Source: Lachnospiraceae bacterium
GTDB taxonomy: Bacteria; Bacillota; Clostridia; Lachnospirales; Lachnospiraceae
Direction: 5' to 3'
NCBI GenBank assembly: GCA_009911505.1
Contig: QXXL01000033.1
Location: 61,576 to 125,575 of the forward strand
Length of the DNA stretch: 64,000 bases
Part shown: piece by piece, positions 27,265-36,170 of the stretch
How the letters are laid out: each line of letters starts with the position of its first letter
How positions within the stretch are numbered: the stretch's first letter is position 1
Program-made: the position numbers and the translations under genes
Notes under the pieces: generated by a model
What the model saw: the letters and a program-made list of their open reading frames with translations, nothing else
Told to the model about the DNA's origin: nothing
Database searches by the model: none

Positions 27265-28218
27265 ATGAAGTGGAATAAGTTTACGATAAAAACAACTACG
27301 CAGGCAGAAGATTTCCTTAGCGCTATGCTGGACGGGCTTGGGATAGAGGGCATTGAGATTGAGAATAACGTCCCTCTTAAAGAAGCAGATATGGCGAAGA
27401 TGTTTATTGATTTTCTGCCACAGCTTCCGCCGGACGAAGGGATTAGCTATGTCAGCTTTTATCTGGAGGATGGAAAGGATCATTCTGCGCTACTAAAGCA
27501 GGTTATGGATGGCATTGAATGGCAGAGGCAGTTTATGGATGTCGGGGAAGGGAGTATTACTACATGTGATACAGAGGATATTGACTGGCAAAATAACTGG
27601 AAATCATATTTCCATGCATTTTCCATAGAAAATATTCTGATAAAGCCGACATGGGAAACATTAGAACGCGAGGACAGGGACAAGATCCTAATTGAAATTG
27701 ATCCGGGGATTTCCTTTGGTACTGGTAAGCATGAAACGACGCAGCTTTGTATCCGGCAGCTGTTAAAGTATGTAAACGGGAGCCCAGAGGTGCTGGATGT
27801 GGGCTGCGGCAGCGGTATTTTGTCGATTGTGGCATTAAAGCTGGGGGCATCTTCTGTTACCGGTACAGATTTGGACGAAAACTGTATGGTATCCACAGCA
27901 GAAAATATGCGGCTGAACCATTTGCAGGAAGGGCTTGGAACCTTTTATGTCGGAAATTTAATAGATGATATGGCGCTTCAAAAGAAGGTTGGTACAAATC
28001 GTTTTGATATTGTAGTTGCCAATATTTTGGCGGATGTCATTATCCCTATGGCAGAGGTTATACCGGCACGGCTGAAAAAAGGCGGTATTTTTATTACATC
28101 CGGCATTATTGACTTTAAAGAAGATGAAGTGAAAAGGGCGATTGAGGATGTGGGCTTGAAAATAGTAGAAATAAACCGTGACGGGGAATGGGTAAATATT
28201 ACGGCTAGAAAAGAGTAG
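27265..28218 (+). CDS. prmA: ribosomal protein L11 methyltransferase PrmA
   Basis: 317 aa from ATG 27265 (GGGAGG upstream; the open frame extends through the terminator to 27181 and is not used). The N-terminal domain, residues 1-130, precedes the SAM-binding VLDVGCGSGILSIVALKLGA and the catalytic-loop VVANILADVI (NPPY-like). It trimethylates ribosomal protein L11. Five nucleotides before rsmE; the four-gene run prmA-rsmE-desulfurase-thiI looks like one operon for rRNA/tRNA/ribosome modification. Confidence 0.93.
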   Translation: MKWNKFTIKTTTQAEDFLSAMLDGLGIEGIEIENNVPLKEADMAKMFIDFLPQLPPDEGISYVSFYLEDGKDHSALLKQVMDGIEWQRQFMDVGEGSITTCDTEDIDWQNNWKSYFHAFSIENILIKPTWETLEREDRDKILIEIDPGISFGTGKHETTQLCIRQLLKYVNGSPEVLDVGCGSGILSIVALKLGASSVTGTDLDENCMVSTAENMRLNHLQEGLGTFYVGNLIDDMALQKKVGTNRFDIVVANILADVIIPMAEVIPARLKKGGIFITSGIIDFKEDEVKRAIEDVGLKIVEINRDGEWVNITARKE

Positions 28219-28223
28219 GCATT

Positions 28224-28961
28224 ATGTATCAGTTTTTTGTAGCGGATTCACAAATCGGAAGAGAATTTATTACAATTACCGGCGCGGATGTAAACCACAT
28301 CAAAAACGCGCTGCGCATGAAGCCAGGAGAGAAGATCCGTATTAGTAACCAAAATGGCACAGATTATTTCTGTGAGATAACAGAAATAACGGATTCTTTT
28401 GTTCAGGCGGATATATTGAAAGAAGACGCCCCCTCAACAGAGCTTCCCAGCAAAATTTATTTGTTTCAGGGGATACCTAAGGGCGATCGTATGGAAACTG
28501 TCATAGAAAAGGCCGTTGAACTGGGAGTATATGAAATTATCCCCGTAGCAATGCAGTACTGTGTTGTCAAATTGGATGCAAAGAAACGTGCATCCAAGGC
28601 TTTGCGCTGGCAAAAATTAGCGGAGGCGGCGGCAAAACAGTCGAAGCGCAGCATGGTGCCAAAAATCCGCCCGGTTATGGAATTTAGGGAAGCTGTGGCA
28701 TATGCATCAGGGTGTGATATCCGCCTTGTCCCCTATGAAAATAAAGACGGGATGGCAGCTACAAGGGCGGCGCTTTCCGCGGTTATGCCGGGGAGCTCCA
28801 TTAGCGTTATGATTGGGCCGGAAGGGGGGTTTTCGGAAGCGGAAATTGCGCTTGCGGCAAAATCGATGCAGGTAATATCTCTTGGGAAGCGGATTTTAAG
28901 GACGGATACGGCGGGCATTGCCATGATGTCCATGCTGATGCTGGAATTGGAGATGAGGTAG
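28224..28961 (+). CDS. rsmE: 16S rRNA m3U1498 methyltransferase RsmE
   Basis: 245 aa. An N-terminal PUA-like domain (HIKNALRMKPGEKIRISN) is followed by a SPOUT (trefoil-knot) methyltransferase domain with the conserved MIGPEGGFSEAEI and SLGKRILRTDTAGI blocks. It methylates N3 of U1498 in 16S rRNA. The prmA-rsmE order is conserved in Firmicutes. The downstream desulfurase gene begins 3 nt after the stop. Confidence 0.94.
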   Translation: MYQFFVADSQIGREFITITGADVNHIKNALRMKPGEKIRISNQNGTDYFCEITEITDSFVQADILKEDAPSTELPSKIYLFQGIPKGDRMETVIEKAVELGVYEIIPVAMQYCVVKLDAKKRASKALRWQKLAEAAAKQSKRSMVPKIRPVMEFREAVAYASGCDIRLVPYENKDGMAATRAALSAVMPGSSISVMIGPEGGFSEAEIALAAKSMQVISLGKRILRTDTAGIAMMSMLMLELEMR

Positions 28962-28964
28962 GAG

Positions 28965-30119
28965 ATGGAAGCATATCTGGATAATTCTGCAACGACGAAA
29001 TGCAGCAGGCGCGCCGCAGATATTATGATGCGGGTTTTAATGGAGGATTACGGAAATCCTTCCTCCCTGCACGGCATGGGTATGAAAGCAGAAGATGAAA
29101 TCAAACTGGCAAAAAAGAAAATTGCAAAAACGCTAAAGGCTTTAGAGAAAGAAATTATATTTACATCTGGCGGGACAGAGTCAAATAATCTGGCGATTTT
29201 TGGGAGTGTAGAAGCGAATAAGCGCATGGGGGACCATATTATAACAACAGCGGTTGAGCATGCTTCCGTTTTACAGCCAATGCAGCGGTTAGAAGAACTG
29301 GGCTACCGCGTCACATACCTTCCGGTTGATGCATCTGGTATGGTTTTGCTGGATTCATTAGAGGGCGCATTGGATGAGGAGACAATCCTGGTTTCTATGA
29401 TGCATGTAAACAATGAAATCGGTACAATCGAACCTATAGAAGCCGCATCAAAGCTGATTCAAAAGAAGGCTGCGCACGCGCTGTTCCATGTAGATGCTAT
29501 CCAGTCCTATGGCAAGCTTGAAGTATGCCCGAAGCGTATGGGGGTTGATCTGCTTTCCGTAAGCGGCCACAAAATCCATGCGCCCAAAGGGGTCGGTTTT
29601 TTGTATATCAGGGATAAATCCAAAATAAAGCCAGCCTTATACGGGGGCGGGCAACAGAAGGGGCTGCGCCCTGGTACAGAGAATGTACCGGCAATTGCTG
29701 CCCTTGGGGAAGCCGCGGCAGAATGTGCAGGGCACCTTACGTCAAATGCCGGGGCCATGTACGCACTGCGTGACAGCTTTATCAGCGAAGCGGAAAAGAT
29801 CCCGGGTGTAACTATAAATGGCGCTAAGGGGCGCGATGCAGCCCCGCATATTGTAAGCGTTAGCGTAGAAGGGGTCAAAAGCGAGGTCCTTCTTCATTCT
29901 TTAGAGGAAGCGGGCGTTTACGTGTCGGCAGGCAGCGCCTGTTCTTCCAACAAGCAGTCAGTAAGCAGCACGCTTGCCGCAATTGGGTTAAAAAGGGAGC
30001 TTTTAGACGCAACAGTACGTTTTAGCTTTTGCCCCAGTACAACAGAGGAGGAAGTGGAATATGCGCTGCGCCAGATGGCAGAGATTATTCCCTTTCGCAG
30101 AAAATTTACGAGGAAATAA
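28965..30119 (+). CDS. cysteine desulfurase (NifS/IscS family), dedicated to ThiI
   Basis: 384 aa. A PLP enzyme that takes sulfur from cysteine as a persulfide. The PLP lysine lies in SVSGHKIHAPKGVGFLY; the substrate loop Cys is in SAGSACSSNKQS; ITTAVEHASVLQP and HVDAIQSYGK are also family motifs. The N-terminus is complete (MEAYLDNSATTKCS). It is directly followed (2 nt) by thiI, as with B. subtilis NifZ-ThiI, so it probably feeds 4-thiouridine synthesis rather than general Fe-S assembly. Confidence 0.92.
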   Translation: MEAYLDNSATTKCSRRAADIMMRVLMEDYGNPSSLHGMGMKAEDEIKLAKKKIAKTLKALEKEIIFTSGGTESNNLAIFGSVEANKRMGDHIITTAVEHASVLQPMQRLEELGYRVTYLPVDASGMVLLDSLEGALDEETILVSMMHVNNEIGTIEPIEAASKLIQKKAAHALFHVDAIQSYGKLEVCPKRMGVDLLSVSGHKIHAPKGVGFLYIRDKSKIKPALYGGGQQKGLRPGTENVPAIAALGEAAAECAGHLTSNAGAMYALRDSFISEAEKIPGVTINGAKGRDAAPHIVSVSVEGVKSEVLLHSLEEAGVYVSAGSACSSNKQSVSSTLAAIGLKRELLDATVRFSFCPSTTEEEVEYALRQMAEIIPFRRKFTRK

Positions 30120-30121
30120 TT

Positions 30122-31309
30122 ATGTACAAATCATTTTTAATTAAATATGGGGAAATTGCCATAAAAGGAAAAAACCGCTACTTGTTTGAGGAAGCCCTGG
30201 TAAAACAGATCCGGTATGCGCTTGCCAGCGCGGAAGGGGCGTTTGAGGTGCGCCGCCTGCAGGGGCGGATTTATGTAGATGCGCTTTCGGATTACGACTA
30301 CGATGAAGTGATGGAAGCCCTTTCCCATGTATTTGGGGTTGTCGGGATCTGCCCAGTCGTGTTGGTAGAGGACGAAGGCTTTGAAGCGCTTGTAAAAGAT
30401 GTCTGTGCATATGTCGATCGGGTTTATCCGGACAAGCATATGACCTTTAAGGTACACGCAAGGCGCGCAAGGAAAAATTATCCGATGGATTCTATGCAGT
30501 TAAACGCGGCATTAGGCGAGAAGCTGCTTTTGGCATTTCCGGATTTAAAGGTAGATGTGCATCATCCAGATATTACGCTCTGTGTGGAAATCCGCGAAAA
30601 TATAAATATCTATTCTACTGAGCACCCAGGCCCTGGGGGCATGCCAGTTGGGACAAACGGGCGGGCAATGCTGCTGTTGTCCGGCGGGATTGACAGCCCG
30701 GTGGCAGGCTATATGATTGCCAAACGGGGTGTGGCGATAGATGCCGTTTATTTCCATGCGCCGCCTTATACCAGTGAGCGCGCCAAGCAAAAGGTAGTGG
30801 ATCTTGCACGGATCATATCACGTTATACAGGGCCTATCCGTTTGCATGTTGTAAACTTTACAGATATCCAGCTCTATATATACGAACAGTGCCCGCATGA
30901 AGAGCTGACAATTATTATGCGGCGGTATATGATGAAAATTGCGGAATGCTTTGCGGGGCAGGATCACTGCCTGGGGCTTGTGACAGGGGAAAGCATCGGC
31001 CAGGTGGCAAGCCAGACCATGCAGTCCTTAGCGGCAACTAACGCAGTTTGCAGCATGCCAGTGTACCGTCCGTTAATTGGCTTTGATAAAAAAGAGATTA
31101 TTGAGATTTCTGAAAAGATAGATGCATATGAAACCAGTATATTGCCGTATGAAGATTGTTGTACGATTTTTGTGGCCAAGCATCCGGTGACAAAGCCGAA
31201 CCTGCGTGCCATTGAGCGGTCAGAACAAAAGCTAAGTGATAAGATAGAGGGGCTTTTGCAGAAGGCGCTTGAGACGGCAGAGGTGATAGAGGTAGAAGGG
31301 AAAGAGTAG
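30122..31309 (+). CDS. thiI: tRNA 4-thiouridine synthase ThiI (no rhodanese domain)
   Basis: 395 aa from ATG 30122, two nucleotides after the desulfurase stop; the longer open frame overlaps that gene and is rejected. Ferredoxin-like plus THUMP domains occupy residues 1-165, then the PP-loop pyrophosphatase domain with LLLSGGIDSPVAGYMI and TGESIGQVASQTMQS. It stops after EDCCTIFVAKHPVTKP, lacking the C-terminal rhodanese domain of the E. coli enzyme, as in Bacillus. It adenylates U8 of tRNA and accepts sulfur from the desulfurase. Confidence 0.94.
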   Translation: MYKSFLIKYGEIAIKGKNRYLFEEALVKQIRYALASAEGAFEVRRLQGRIYVDALSDYDYDEVMEALSHVFGVVGICPVVLVEDEGFEALVKDVCAYVDRVYPDKHMTFKVHARRARKNYPMDSMQLNAALGEKLLLAFPDLKVDVHHPDITLCVEIRENINIYSTEHPGPGGMPVGTNGRAMLLLSGGIDSPVAGYMIAKRGVAIDAVYFHAPPYTSERAKQKVVDLARIISRYTGPIRLHVVNFTDIQLYIYEQCPHEELTIIMRRYMMKIAECFAGQDHCLGLVTGESIGQVASQTMQSLAATNAVCSMPVYRPLIGFDKKEIIEISEKIDAYETSILPYEDCCTIFVAKHPVTKPNLRAIERSEQKLSDKIEGLLQKALETAEVIEVEGKE

Positions 31310-31332
31310 TTTTTTTGGAAATGGCATATTAA

Positions 31333-31358
31333 AAAGAGGATGGTGCCCCATCCTCTTT
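31333..31358. terminator. bidirectional terminator between thiI and the HPr-like gene
   Basis: 11-bp perfect stem AAAGAGGATGG/CCATCCTCTTT with loop TGCC. The minus strand has a T5 run; the plus strand has a weaker T3. Confidence 0.75.
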
Positions 31359-31382
31359 CAACCGTAATCCCCCTAACCCCTA

Positions 31383-31622
31383 TTATTCTTCGGATACAAG
31401 GTAAGGTTTTAACGCTTCCATCATCTCTGTTTCATCGCCTTCTAAATGAATCGCCAGATCGATGGGTTTGGACAAATCCAAGCTGAAGATCCCCATGATG
31501 GATTTGGCATCAATGGTGTACCTTCCGGAGATCAGGTCAAAATCATAATCGAACCTTGTGATTGTATTGACGAAAGCTTTGACCTTGTCGATGGAATTTA
31601 ATGAAATCTGAACTGTTTTCAT
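31383..31622 (-). CDS. HPr-family protein lacking the phospho-histidine
   Basis: 79 aa from ATG 31622, selected by AAAGGAGGATAT upstream. The fold and the motif KSIMGIFSLDL (Ser41, aligned with the regulatory Ser46 of HPr) are HPr-like. The His15 site (normally HARPA) is absent: the region reads SLNSIDKVKAFVNT. It therefore cannot carry phosphate from EI as HPr does. Crh of Bacillus also lacks this His and works only through its serine; an analogous regulatory role is possible. It could equally be an HPr-fold protein with another task. Confidence 0.75.
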   Translation of the reverse strand: MKTVQISLNSIDKVKAFVNTITRFDYDFDLISGRYTIDAKSIMGIFSLDLSKPIDLAIHLEGDETEMMEALKPYLVSEE

Positions 31623-31664
31623 GTGTGTTATATCCTCCTTTTCTGTCAATATCAAACTACCTAT

Positions 31665-31694
31665 ATAGTACTTGTTTTAAGTGAAAAAGTCAAT
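31665..31694 (-). promoter_or_regulatory. candidate promoter of the HPr-like gene
   Basis: Minus strand TTGACT (31694-31689), 18-nt spacer, TACTAT (31670-31665), about 43 nt before the start codon. Confidence 0.5.
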
Positions 31695-31733
31695 CACATT
31701 TATACCAATATTATTAAGAATTTGGAGGGAAAA

Positions 31734-33059
31734 GTGAGTAATATCAATAAGAAGAAAGCAGCGCTGCATAATCTGGGGTGTAAGGTAAATGCGTATGAAA
31801 CGGACGCAATGCGCCGGATGCTTGTGGAGGACGGATATGAGATTGTGGATTTTGCCGAACCTGCAGATGTCTATGTGGTGAATACGTGCTCTGTTACAAA
31901 TATAGCAGATAAGAAATCCAGGCAGATGCTGCACCGTGCCAGAAAGATGAACCCGAACGCGGTTGTCGTGGCGGCTGGCTGTTATGTGCAGACGAACCAA
32001 GGGGAGCTGGGTGCAGATCCAGGCGTGGATATTTTAATTGGGAATAATAAGAAGCATGAATTAATTGATTTTCTCCATGCGTTTGAGGAGGGGCAAAAAA
32101 GAGGGGGGCGGCTTGTAAATACTGTCAACATCAACTACAGGCAGGGGTATGAAGCGTTAAATATAGCAGAGCCCGGGCATACCAGGGCGTTTGTAAAGGT
32201 GCAGGACGGGTGTGACCAGTTCTGCAGCTATTGTATTATCCCGTATGCGAGGGGCAGGGCGAGGAGCAGGGCGCTTTTCGACGTCCTATCAGAGGTTAAT
32301 ATGCTTGCGGCAAACGGCTGTAAAGAGGTGGTGCTTTCCGGAATCCATTTAAGCTCTTACGGGCAGGATATTGGGGAGGATCTGCTGCATCTGGTGGAGG
32401 AAACGGCAAAAACAGAAGGGATACAGCGGATCCGGTTAGGATCGCTTGAGCCGGGGATTGTGACGGAGGAATTTGCAAAAGCGATAAGCGGTATTAAGAA
32501 AGTCTGTCCACATTTTCATTTGTCTTTACAGAGCGGGTGCGATGCAACGCTTAGGCGGATGAACAGGAAGTACAGTACGCAGGAGTATGAAAAAAGCTGC
32601 GGGTATTTGCGGCGTTATTTTGCACATCCGGCAATTACGACGGATGTGATTGTGGGGTTTCCGGGGGAAACGGAGGAAGAGTTTGCCCAAACAAAGGATT
32701 TCTTACAAAATATCCGTTTTTATGAAATGCATATTTTTAAGTATTCCAGGCGGGAGGGCACAAAAGCAGCGGCAATGGCGGGGCAGGTAAAAGAAGAGGT
32801 TAAGGCGCGCCGGAGCGCGCAGCTGATTGCACTGGCGCATGATATGTCAAAGGAATTTGGGGAATACTATCTGGGAAAGGAAACGGAAGCGCTAATGGAA
32901 GAAGCGTATTTAGAGGGTGGCAGGCGTTATTTTGTGGGGCATACCAAAGAGTATGTCAAGGTTGCATTGGAAACGGAAAAAAATCTTGCCAATACCTGTA
33001 TAACAGGGCGTGTGGAGGGCAAGGTAAAAGATGGGCTGTATCTTTTGGTTGAATTTTAG
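31734..33059 (+). CDS. mtaB: tRNA t6A37 methylthiotransferase MtaB
   Basis: 441 aa from GTG 31734 (GGAGGG at 31724-31729); the open frame further upstream lies in the promoter region. UPF0004 domain with three cysteines (NLGCKVN, VNTCSVT, AAGCYV), radical SAM domain with CX3CX2C in VQDGCDQFCSYCIIPYARG, and a C-terminal TRAM-like domain (residues ~375-441). It converts t6A37 to ms2t6A37 in tRNAs reading ANN codons. Divergent from the HPr-like gene; followed by ireB after 71 nt. Confidence 0.93.
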   Translation: MSNINKKKAALHNLGCKVNAYETDAMRRMLVEDGYEIVDFAEPADVYVVNTCSVTNIADKKSRQMLHRARKMNPNAVVVAAGCYVQTNQGELGADPGVDILIGNNKKHELIDFLHAFEEGQKRGGRLVNTVNINYRQGYEALNIAEPGHTRAFVKVQDGCDQFCSYCIIPYARGRARSRALFDVLSEVNMLAANGCKEVVLSGIHLSSYGQDIGEDLLHLVEETAKTEGIQRIRLGSLEPGIVTEEFAKAISGIKKVCPHFHLSLQSGCDATLRRMNRKYSTQEYEKSCGYLRRYFAHPAITTDVIVGFPGETEEEFAQTKDFLQNIRFYEMHIFKYSRREGTKAAAMAGQVKEEVKARRSAQLIALAHDMSKEFGEYYLGKETEALMEEAYLEGGRRYFVGHTKEYVKVALETEKNLANTCITGRVEGKVKDGLYLLVEF

Positions 33060-33130
33060 AGAATAATATATTACAATAGTAGCAGCAAGGCTTTTGCGTG
33101 CAAAAAACAAAAGAGCAATAAGGGCGTGGA

Positions 33131-33397
33131 ATGATGCAGAATGTAAGGAATACACAATTTTTTAAAGTGGAAAAAGAACCGGAGATGCAGGTGAAGGATG
33201 TACTTGCCACTGTTTATGGGGCATTGACAGAAAAAGGCTATAATCCGGTTAACCAGATTGTTGGATATATTATGTCAGGTGATCCGACTTATATCACCAG
33301 CCATAATAATGCAAGAAGCCTGATTATGAAGGTAGAGCGTGATGAGATCGTAGAGGAAGTGCTTAAGGAGTATATCAAAGAGAGCCTTTCAAAATAA
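33131..33397 (+). CDS. IreB family regulatory phosphoprotein
   Basis: 88 aa, the expected length. RNTQFFKVEKEP, VYGALTEKGYNPVNQIVGYIMSGDPTYITSHNNAR and the C-terminal helix are the UPF0297/IreB signature. In enterococci IreB is phosphorylated on N-terminal threonines by the Ser/Thr kinase IreK; here a single Thr lies in the matching position. It begins the conserved run ireB-ruvX-yrzB. ATG 33131 or the next ATG could be used. Confidence 0.92.
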   Translation: MMQNVRNTQFFKVEKEPEMQVKDVLATVYGALTEKGYNPVNQIVGYIMSGDPTYITSHNNARSLIMKVERDEIVEEVLKEYIKESLSK

Positions 33398-33412
33398 ATA
33401 TGGAGGCATTTT

Positions 33413-33850
33413 ATGCGGATACTGGGACTGGATTTTGGCTCGCGCACCGTAGGCGTGGCTGTCAGCGATGAGCTTATGCTTACGGCGCAGGGGGTGGAGA
33501 TTATCCGGAGGAAGTCCCCTAATAAATTGCGCCGGACACTGGCAAGGATTGAAGAACTTGTCATTTCTTATAATGTGGAAAAGATTGTCTTAGGCTACCC
33601 AAAGCATATGAATAATACCGAAGGGGAGCGGTGCAGGCTGACCATAGATTTTAAAGAAAAATTAGAATACCGGACAGAGCTGCCCGTGGTACTGTGGGAC
33701 GAGCGGCTGACGACGGCTGCAGCAAAGGATATTATGATAGAAAGCGGCATTCGCAGGGAAAGCCGCGGCGAATATGTGGACGAGCTGGCAGCTATGCTGA
33801 TTTTGCAGGGATATCTGGATTTTCTTCATAATAGTAAAGAGGAATTGTAA
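33413..33850 (+). CDS. ruvX: Holliday junction resolvase-like RuvX/YqgF
   Basis: 145 aa. RNase H-like fold with [16 protein letters not shown] at the N-terminus, [11 protein letters not shown], and [14 protein letters not shown]; the acidic residues expected for metal binding are present. The family is linked to 16S rRNA 5'-end processing and possibly junction resolution. 15 nt after ireB and one nucleotide before the DUF1292 gene, TATGGAGG upstream. Confidence 0.93.
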   Translation: MRILGLDFGSRTVGVAVSDELMLTAQGVEIIRRKSPNKLRRTLARIEELVISYNVEKIVLGYPKHMNNTEGERCRLTIDFKEKLEYRTELPVVLWDERLTTAAAKDIMIESGIRRESRGEYVDELAAMLILQGYLDFLHNSKEEL

Positions 33851-33851
33851 T

Positions 33852-34109
33852 ATGGATAAAGTGAAGTTTGTTGCCCCGGATAAAAAGGAGGCAGCTGAAT
33901 TTTTCTGCCTGGAGCAGACACAAATCAATAATCAGAATTATCTGCTGGTCACTGAAGACGAAGACGGTGATTCAGATGCTTATATATTAAAAGAAATATC
34001 TTCTGAAGGGGAAGATACGGTATATGAGATGGTGGAAGAGGACGCGGAATTAGAAGCCATCGGCAAGATCTTTTCAGAATTGATAGAAGATGTTGATTTT
34101 GAATTTTAG
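33852..34109 (+). CDS. DUF1292 protein (YrzB-like)
   Basis: 85 aa, very acidic. The pattern VTEDEDGDSDAYILKEI and the acidic C-terminus match DUF1292 proteins, which follow ruvX across Firmicutes. Function unknown. It starts one nucleotide after the ruvX stop. Confidence 0.85.
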   Translation: MDKVKFVAPDKKEAAEFFCLEQTQINNQNYLLVTEDEDGDSDAYILKEISSEGEDTVYEMVEEDAELEAIGKIFSELIEDVDFEF

Positions 34110-34138
34110 GGACGGATAATTAGAAAAGAGGTAAACGA

Positions 34139-35809
34139 TTGAAACAAAAAACAACAGCACAAGCGAAGCTAAAGATTATTCCGCTTGGCGGCTTAGAGCA
34201 GATTGGGATGAATATTACTGCCTTTGAATATGAAGACAGTATTATTGTCGTGGACTGTGGGCTGTCATTTCCGGAAGACGATATGTTTGGGATTGATTTG
34301 GTAATCCCGGACGTGACTTATTTAAAAGAAAATATCGAAAAAGTAAAAGGTTTTTTCATTACCCATGGGCATGAGGATCATATCGGTGCGATCCCTTATA
34401 TACTGAGGGATATTAATGTGCCGATTTATGCGACGAAGCTAACGATTGGCATTATTGACCATAAGCTGCGGGAGCACAATATGCTCTCAAAGGTAAAGCG
34501 TAAGGTGGTCAAATACGGGCAGCATATCAACCTGGGCAATTTTCGGGTAGAATTTATAAAAACCAACCACAGTATCCAGGATGCAGCCGCGCTTGCGATT
34601 TATTCTCCGGCGGGCATTATTGTGCATACTGGGGATTTTAAGGTGGATTATACGCCGGTATTTGGGGATGCCATTGACCTTGCTAGGCTCGGTGAAATCG
34701 GCAAGAAGGGAGTGCTCGCGCTGATGTGCGACAGTACGAATGCGGAGCGCCCTGGATTTACTATGACGGAAAGCTCAGTGGGCAAGGCATTTGATAATAT
34801 TTTTTCCGAGCACAGGCATTCCAGGATTATTGTCGCTACATTTGCGTCCAATGTAGACCGTGTCCAGCAGATTATCAATTCCGCCTGCAAATATAACAGG
34901 AAGGTTGTGGTAGAGGGCCGAAGCATGGTCAATATTATTTCCACGGCGACAGAGCTTGGGTATTTGGATATCCCGGAGAATACGTTAATTGATGTAGAGC
35001 ATTTAAAGAATTTCCCGGATGAGCAGACAGTATTGATTACGACTGGCAGCCAGGGGGAATCCATGGCTGCCCTTTCCAGGATGGCATTTGGCATGCATAA
35101 AAAGATCTCCATTAAACCGAAGGATACGATTATTTTTAGCTCCAACCCTATACCTGGGAATGAGAAGGCTGTTTCAAATGTCATCAATGAACTGTTCCGC
35201 AAGGGTGCGGATGTTATTTTTCAGGATGCCCATGTGTCAGGGCATGCCTGCCAGGAGGATATTAAGCTGATTTATTCCCTGGTAAGGCCTAAATATGCAA
35301 TCCCGGTACATGGGGAGTACAGGCATTTAATGGCTCAGGGTAAGATTGCAGAGCAGCTTGGCTACGATAGCGACCATATCTTTATCCTTTCTTCCGGAGA
35401 TGTTTTGGAGCTGGATGATGAAAAGGCGAGGGTGGCAGGGCGCGTCCATGTGGGCAATATTATGGTAGACGGGCTTGGCGTGGGCGATGTCGGCAATATC
35501 GTATTGCGTGACAGGCAGCATCTGGCAGAAGAAGGCATAATTATTGTGGTTTTGACACTGGAACAGGGGTCAGGTCAGGTGCTTGCAGGGCCAGATATTG
35601 TGTCAAGGGGGTTTGTCTATGTCAGGGGTTCGGAGAGCTTAATGGATGAAGCAAGGCAGGTGCTTGAAGGCACAATGCAGCAGATTGTGGACAAAAGAAT
35701 TACTGACTGGGGCAAGATAAAAACAGAAATTAAAGATGCCTTAGGGGAGTTTGTCTGGAAGGAAACGAAAAGAAGGCCGATGGTAATACCAATTATCATG
35801 GAGGTATAG
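34139..35809 (+). CDS. ribonuclease J
   Basis: 556 aa, TTG start with AAAGAGGT upstream. Metallo-beta-lactamase core with THGHEDHIGAIPY, the beta-CASP insertion (residues ~210-370) and the C-terminal domain; ALMCDSTNAERPG and VHGEYRHLMAQGKIAEQLG are RNase J signatures. A 5'-3' exonuclease and endonuclease in mRNA turnover and rRNA maturation. Placement between yrzB and ylbF in this operon is common in Lachnospiraceae rather than in Bacillus. Confidence 0.95.
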   Translation: MKQKTTAQAKLKIIPLGGLEQIGMNITAFEYEDSIIVVDCGLSFPEDDMFGIDLVIPDVTYLKENIEKVKGFFITHGHEDHIGAIPYILRDINVPIYATKLTIGIIDHKLREHNMLSKVKRKVVKYGQHINLGNFRVEFIKTNHSIQDAAALAIYSPAGIIVHTGDFKVDYTPVFGDAIDLARLGEIGKKGVLALMCDSTNAERPGFTMTESSVGKAFDNIFSEHRHSRIIVATFASNVDRVQQIINSACKYNRKVVVEGRSMVNIISTATELGYLDIPENTLIDVEHLKNFPDEQTVLITTGSQGESMAALSRMAFGMHKKISIKPKDTIIFSSNPIPGNEKAVSNVINELFRKGADVIFQDAHVSGHACQEDIKLIYSLVRPKYAIPVHGEYRHLMAQGKIAEQLGYDSDHIFILSSGDVLELDDEKARVAGRVHVGNIMVDGLGVGDVGNIVLRDRQHLAEEGIIIVVLTLEQGSGQVLAGPDIVSRGFVYVRGSESLMDEARQVLEGTMQQIVDKRITDWGKIKTEIKDALGEFVWKETKRRPMVIPIIMEV

Positions 35810-35816
35810 TGATAAG

Positions 35817-36152
35817 ATGAACCGCGTAGAGGAAGTCACAAATGAGTTAAAGGATGAGATTTTAAAATCTCAGGAATATGTAAGGTACCAGGATGCCAGG
35901 CAGGAAATTGCCCGGTATCCGATGCTAAAGAAAAAGGCGGATGAATTTCGGAAACGGAATTTTGACCTGCAGAATAGCGGCACCGATATTTATTCAGAGG
36001 CGGACAGCCTTAGGCAGGAATATATGTTTATTACGCAAAATGCAGTTGTATGGGAGTACCTTGATGCGGAAAGTGCATTCTGCCGGGTATTACAGCGGGT
36101 GAACTGGATGCTGCTGCAGGATCTGGATTTTGACCTGGGTGACAGGCAGTGA
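35817..36152 (+). CDS. YlbF family protein
   Basis: 111 aa, nearly all helical, with the family pattern of EYVRYQDARQEIARYPML and RQEYMFITQNAVVWEYL. YlbF/YmcA-type proteins in Bacillus form a complex that modulates RNase Y; a link to RNA decay fits its place 7 nt after RNase J. The exact paralogue cannot be determined. Confidence 0.85.
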   Translation: MNRVEEVTNELKDEILKSQEYVRYQDARQEIARYPMLKKKADEFRKRNFDLQNSGTDIYSEADSLRQEYMFITQNAVVWEYLDAESAFCRVLQRVNWMLLQDLDFDLGDRQ

Positions 36153-36170
36153 TTTTATACGGAGGAAAAC

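Noticed and set aside
30029..30121. Earlier start for thiI
   Set aside because: It would overlap the desulfurase in another frame; MYKSFLIKYGEIAIKG is the standard N-terminus.
34648..35202. 184-aa minus-strand frame inside RNase J
   Set aside because: Antisense shadow of a conserved gene.
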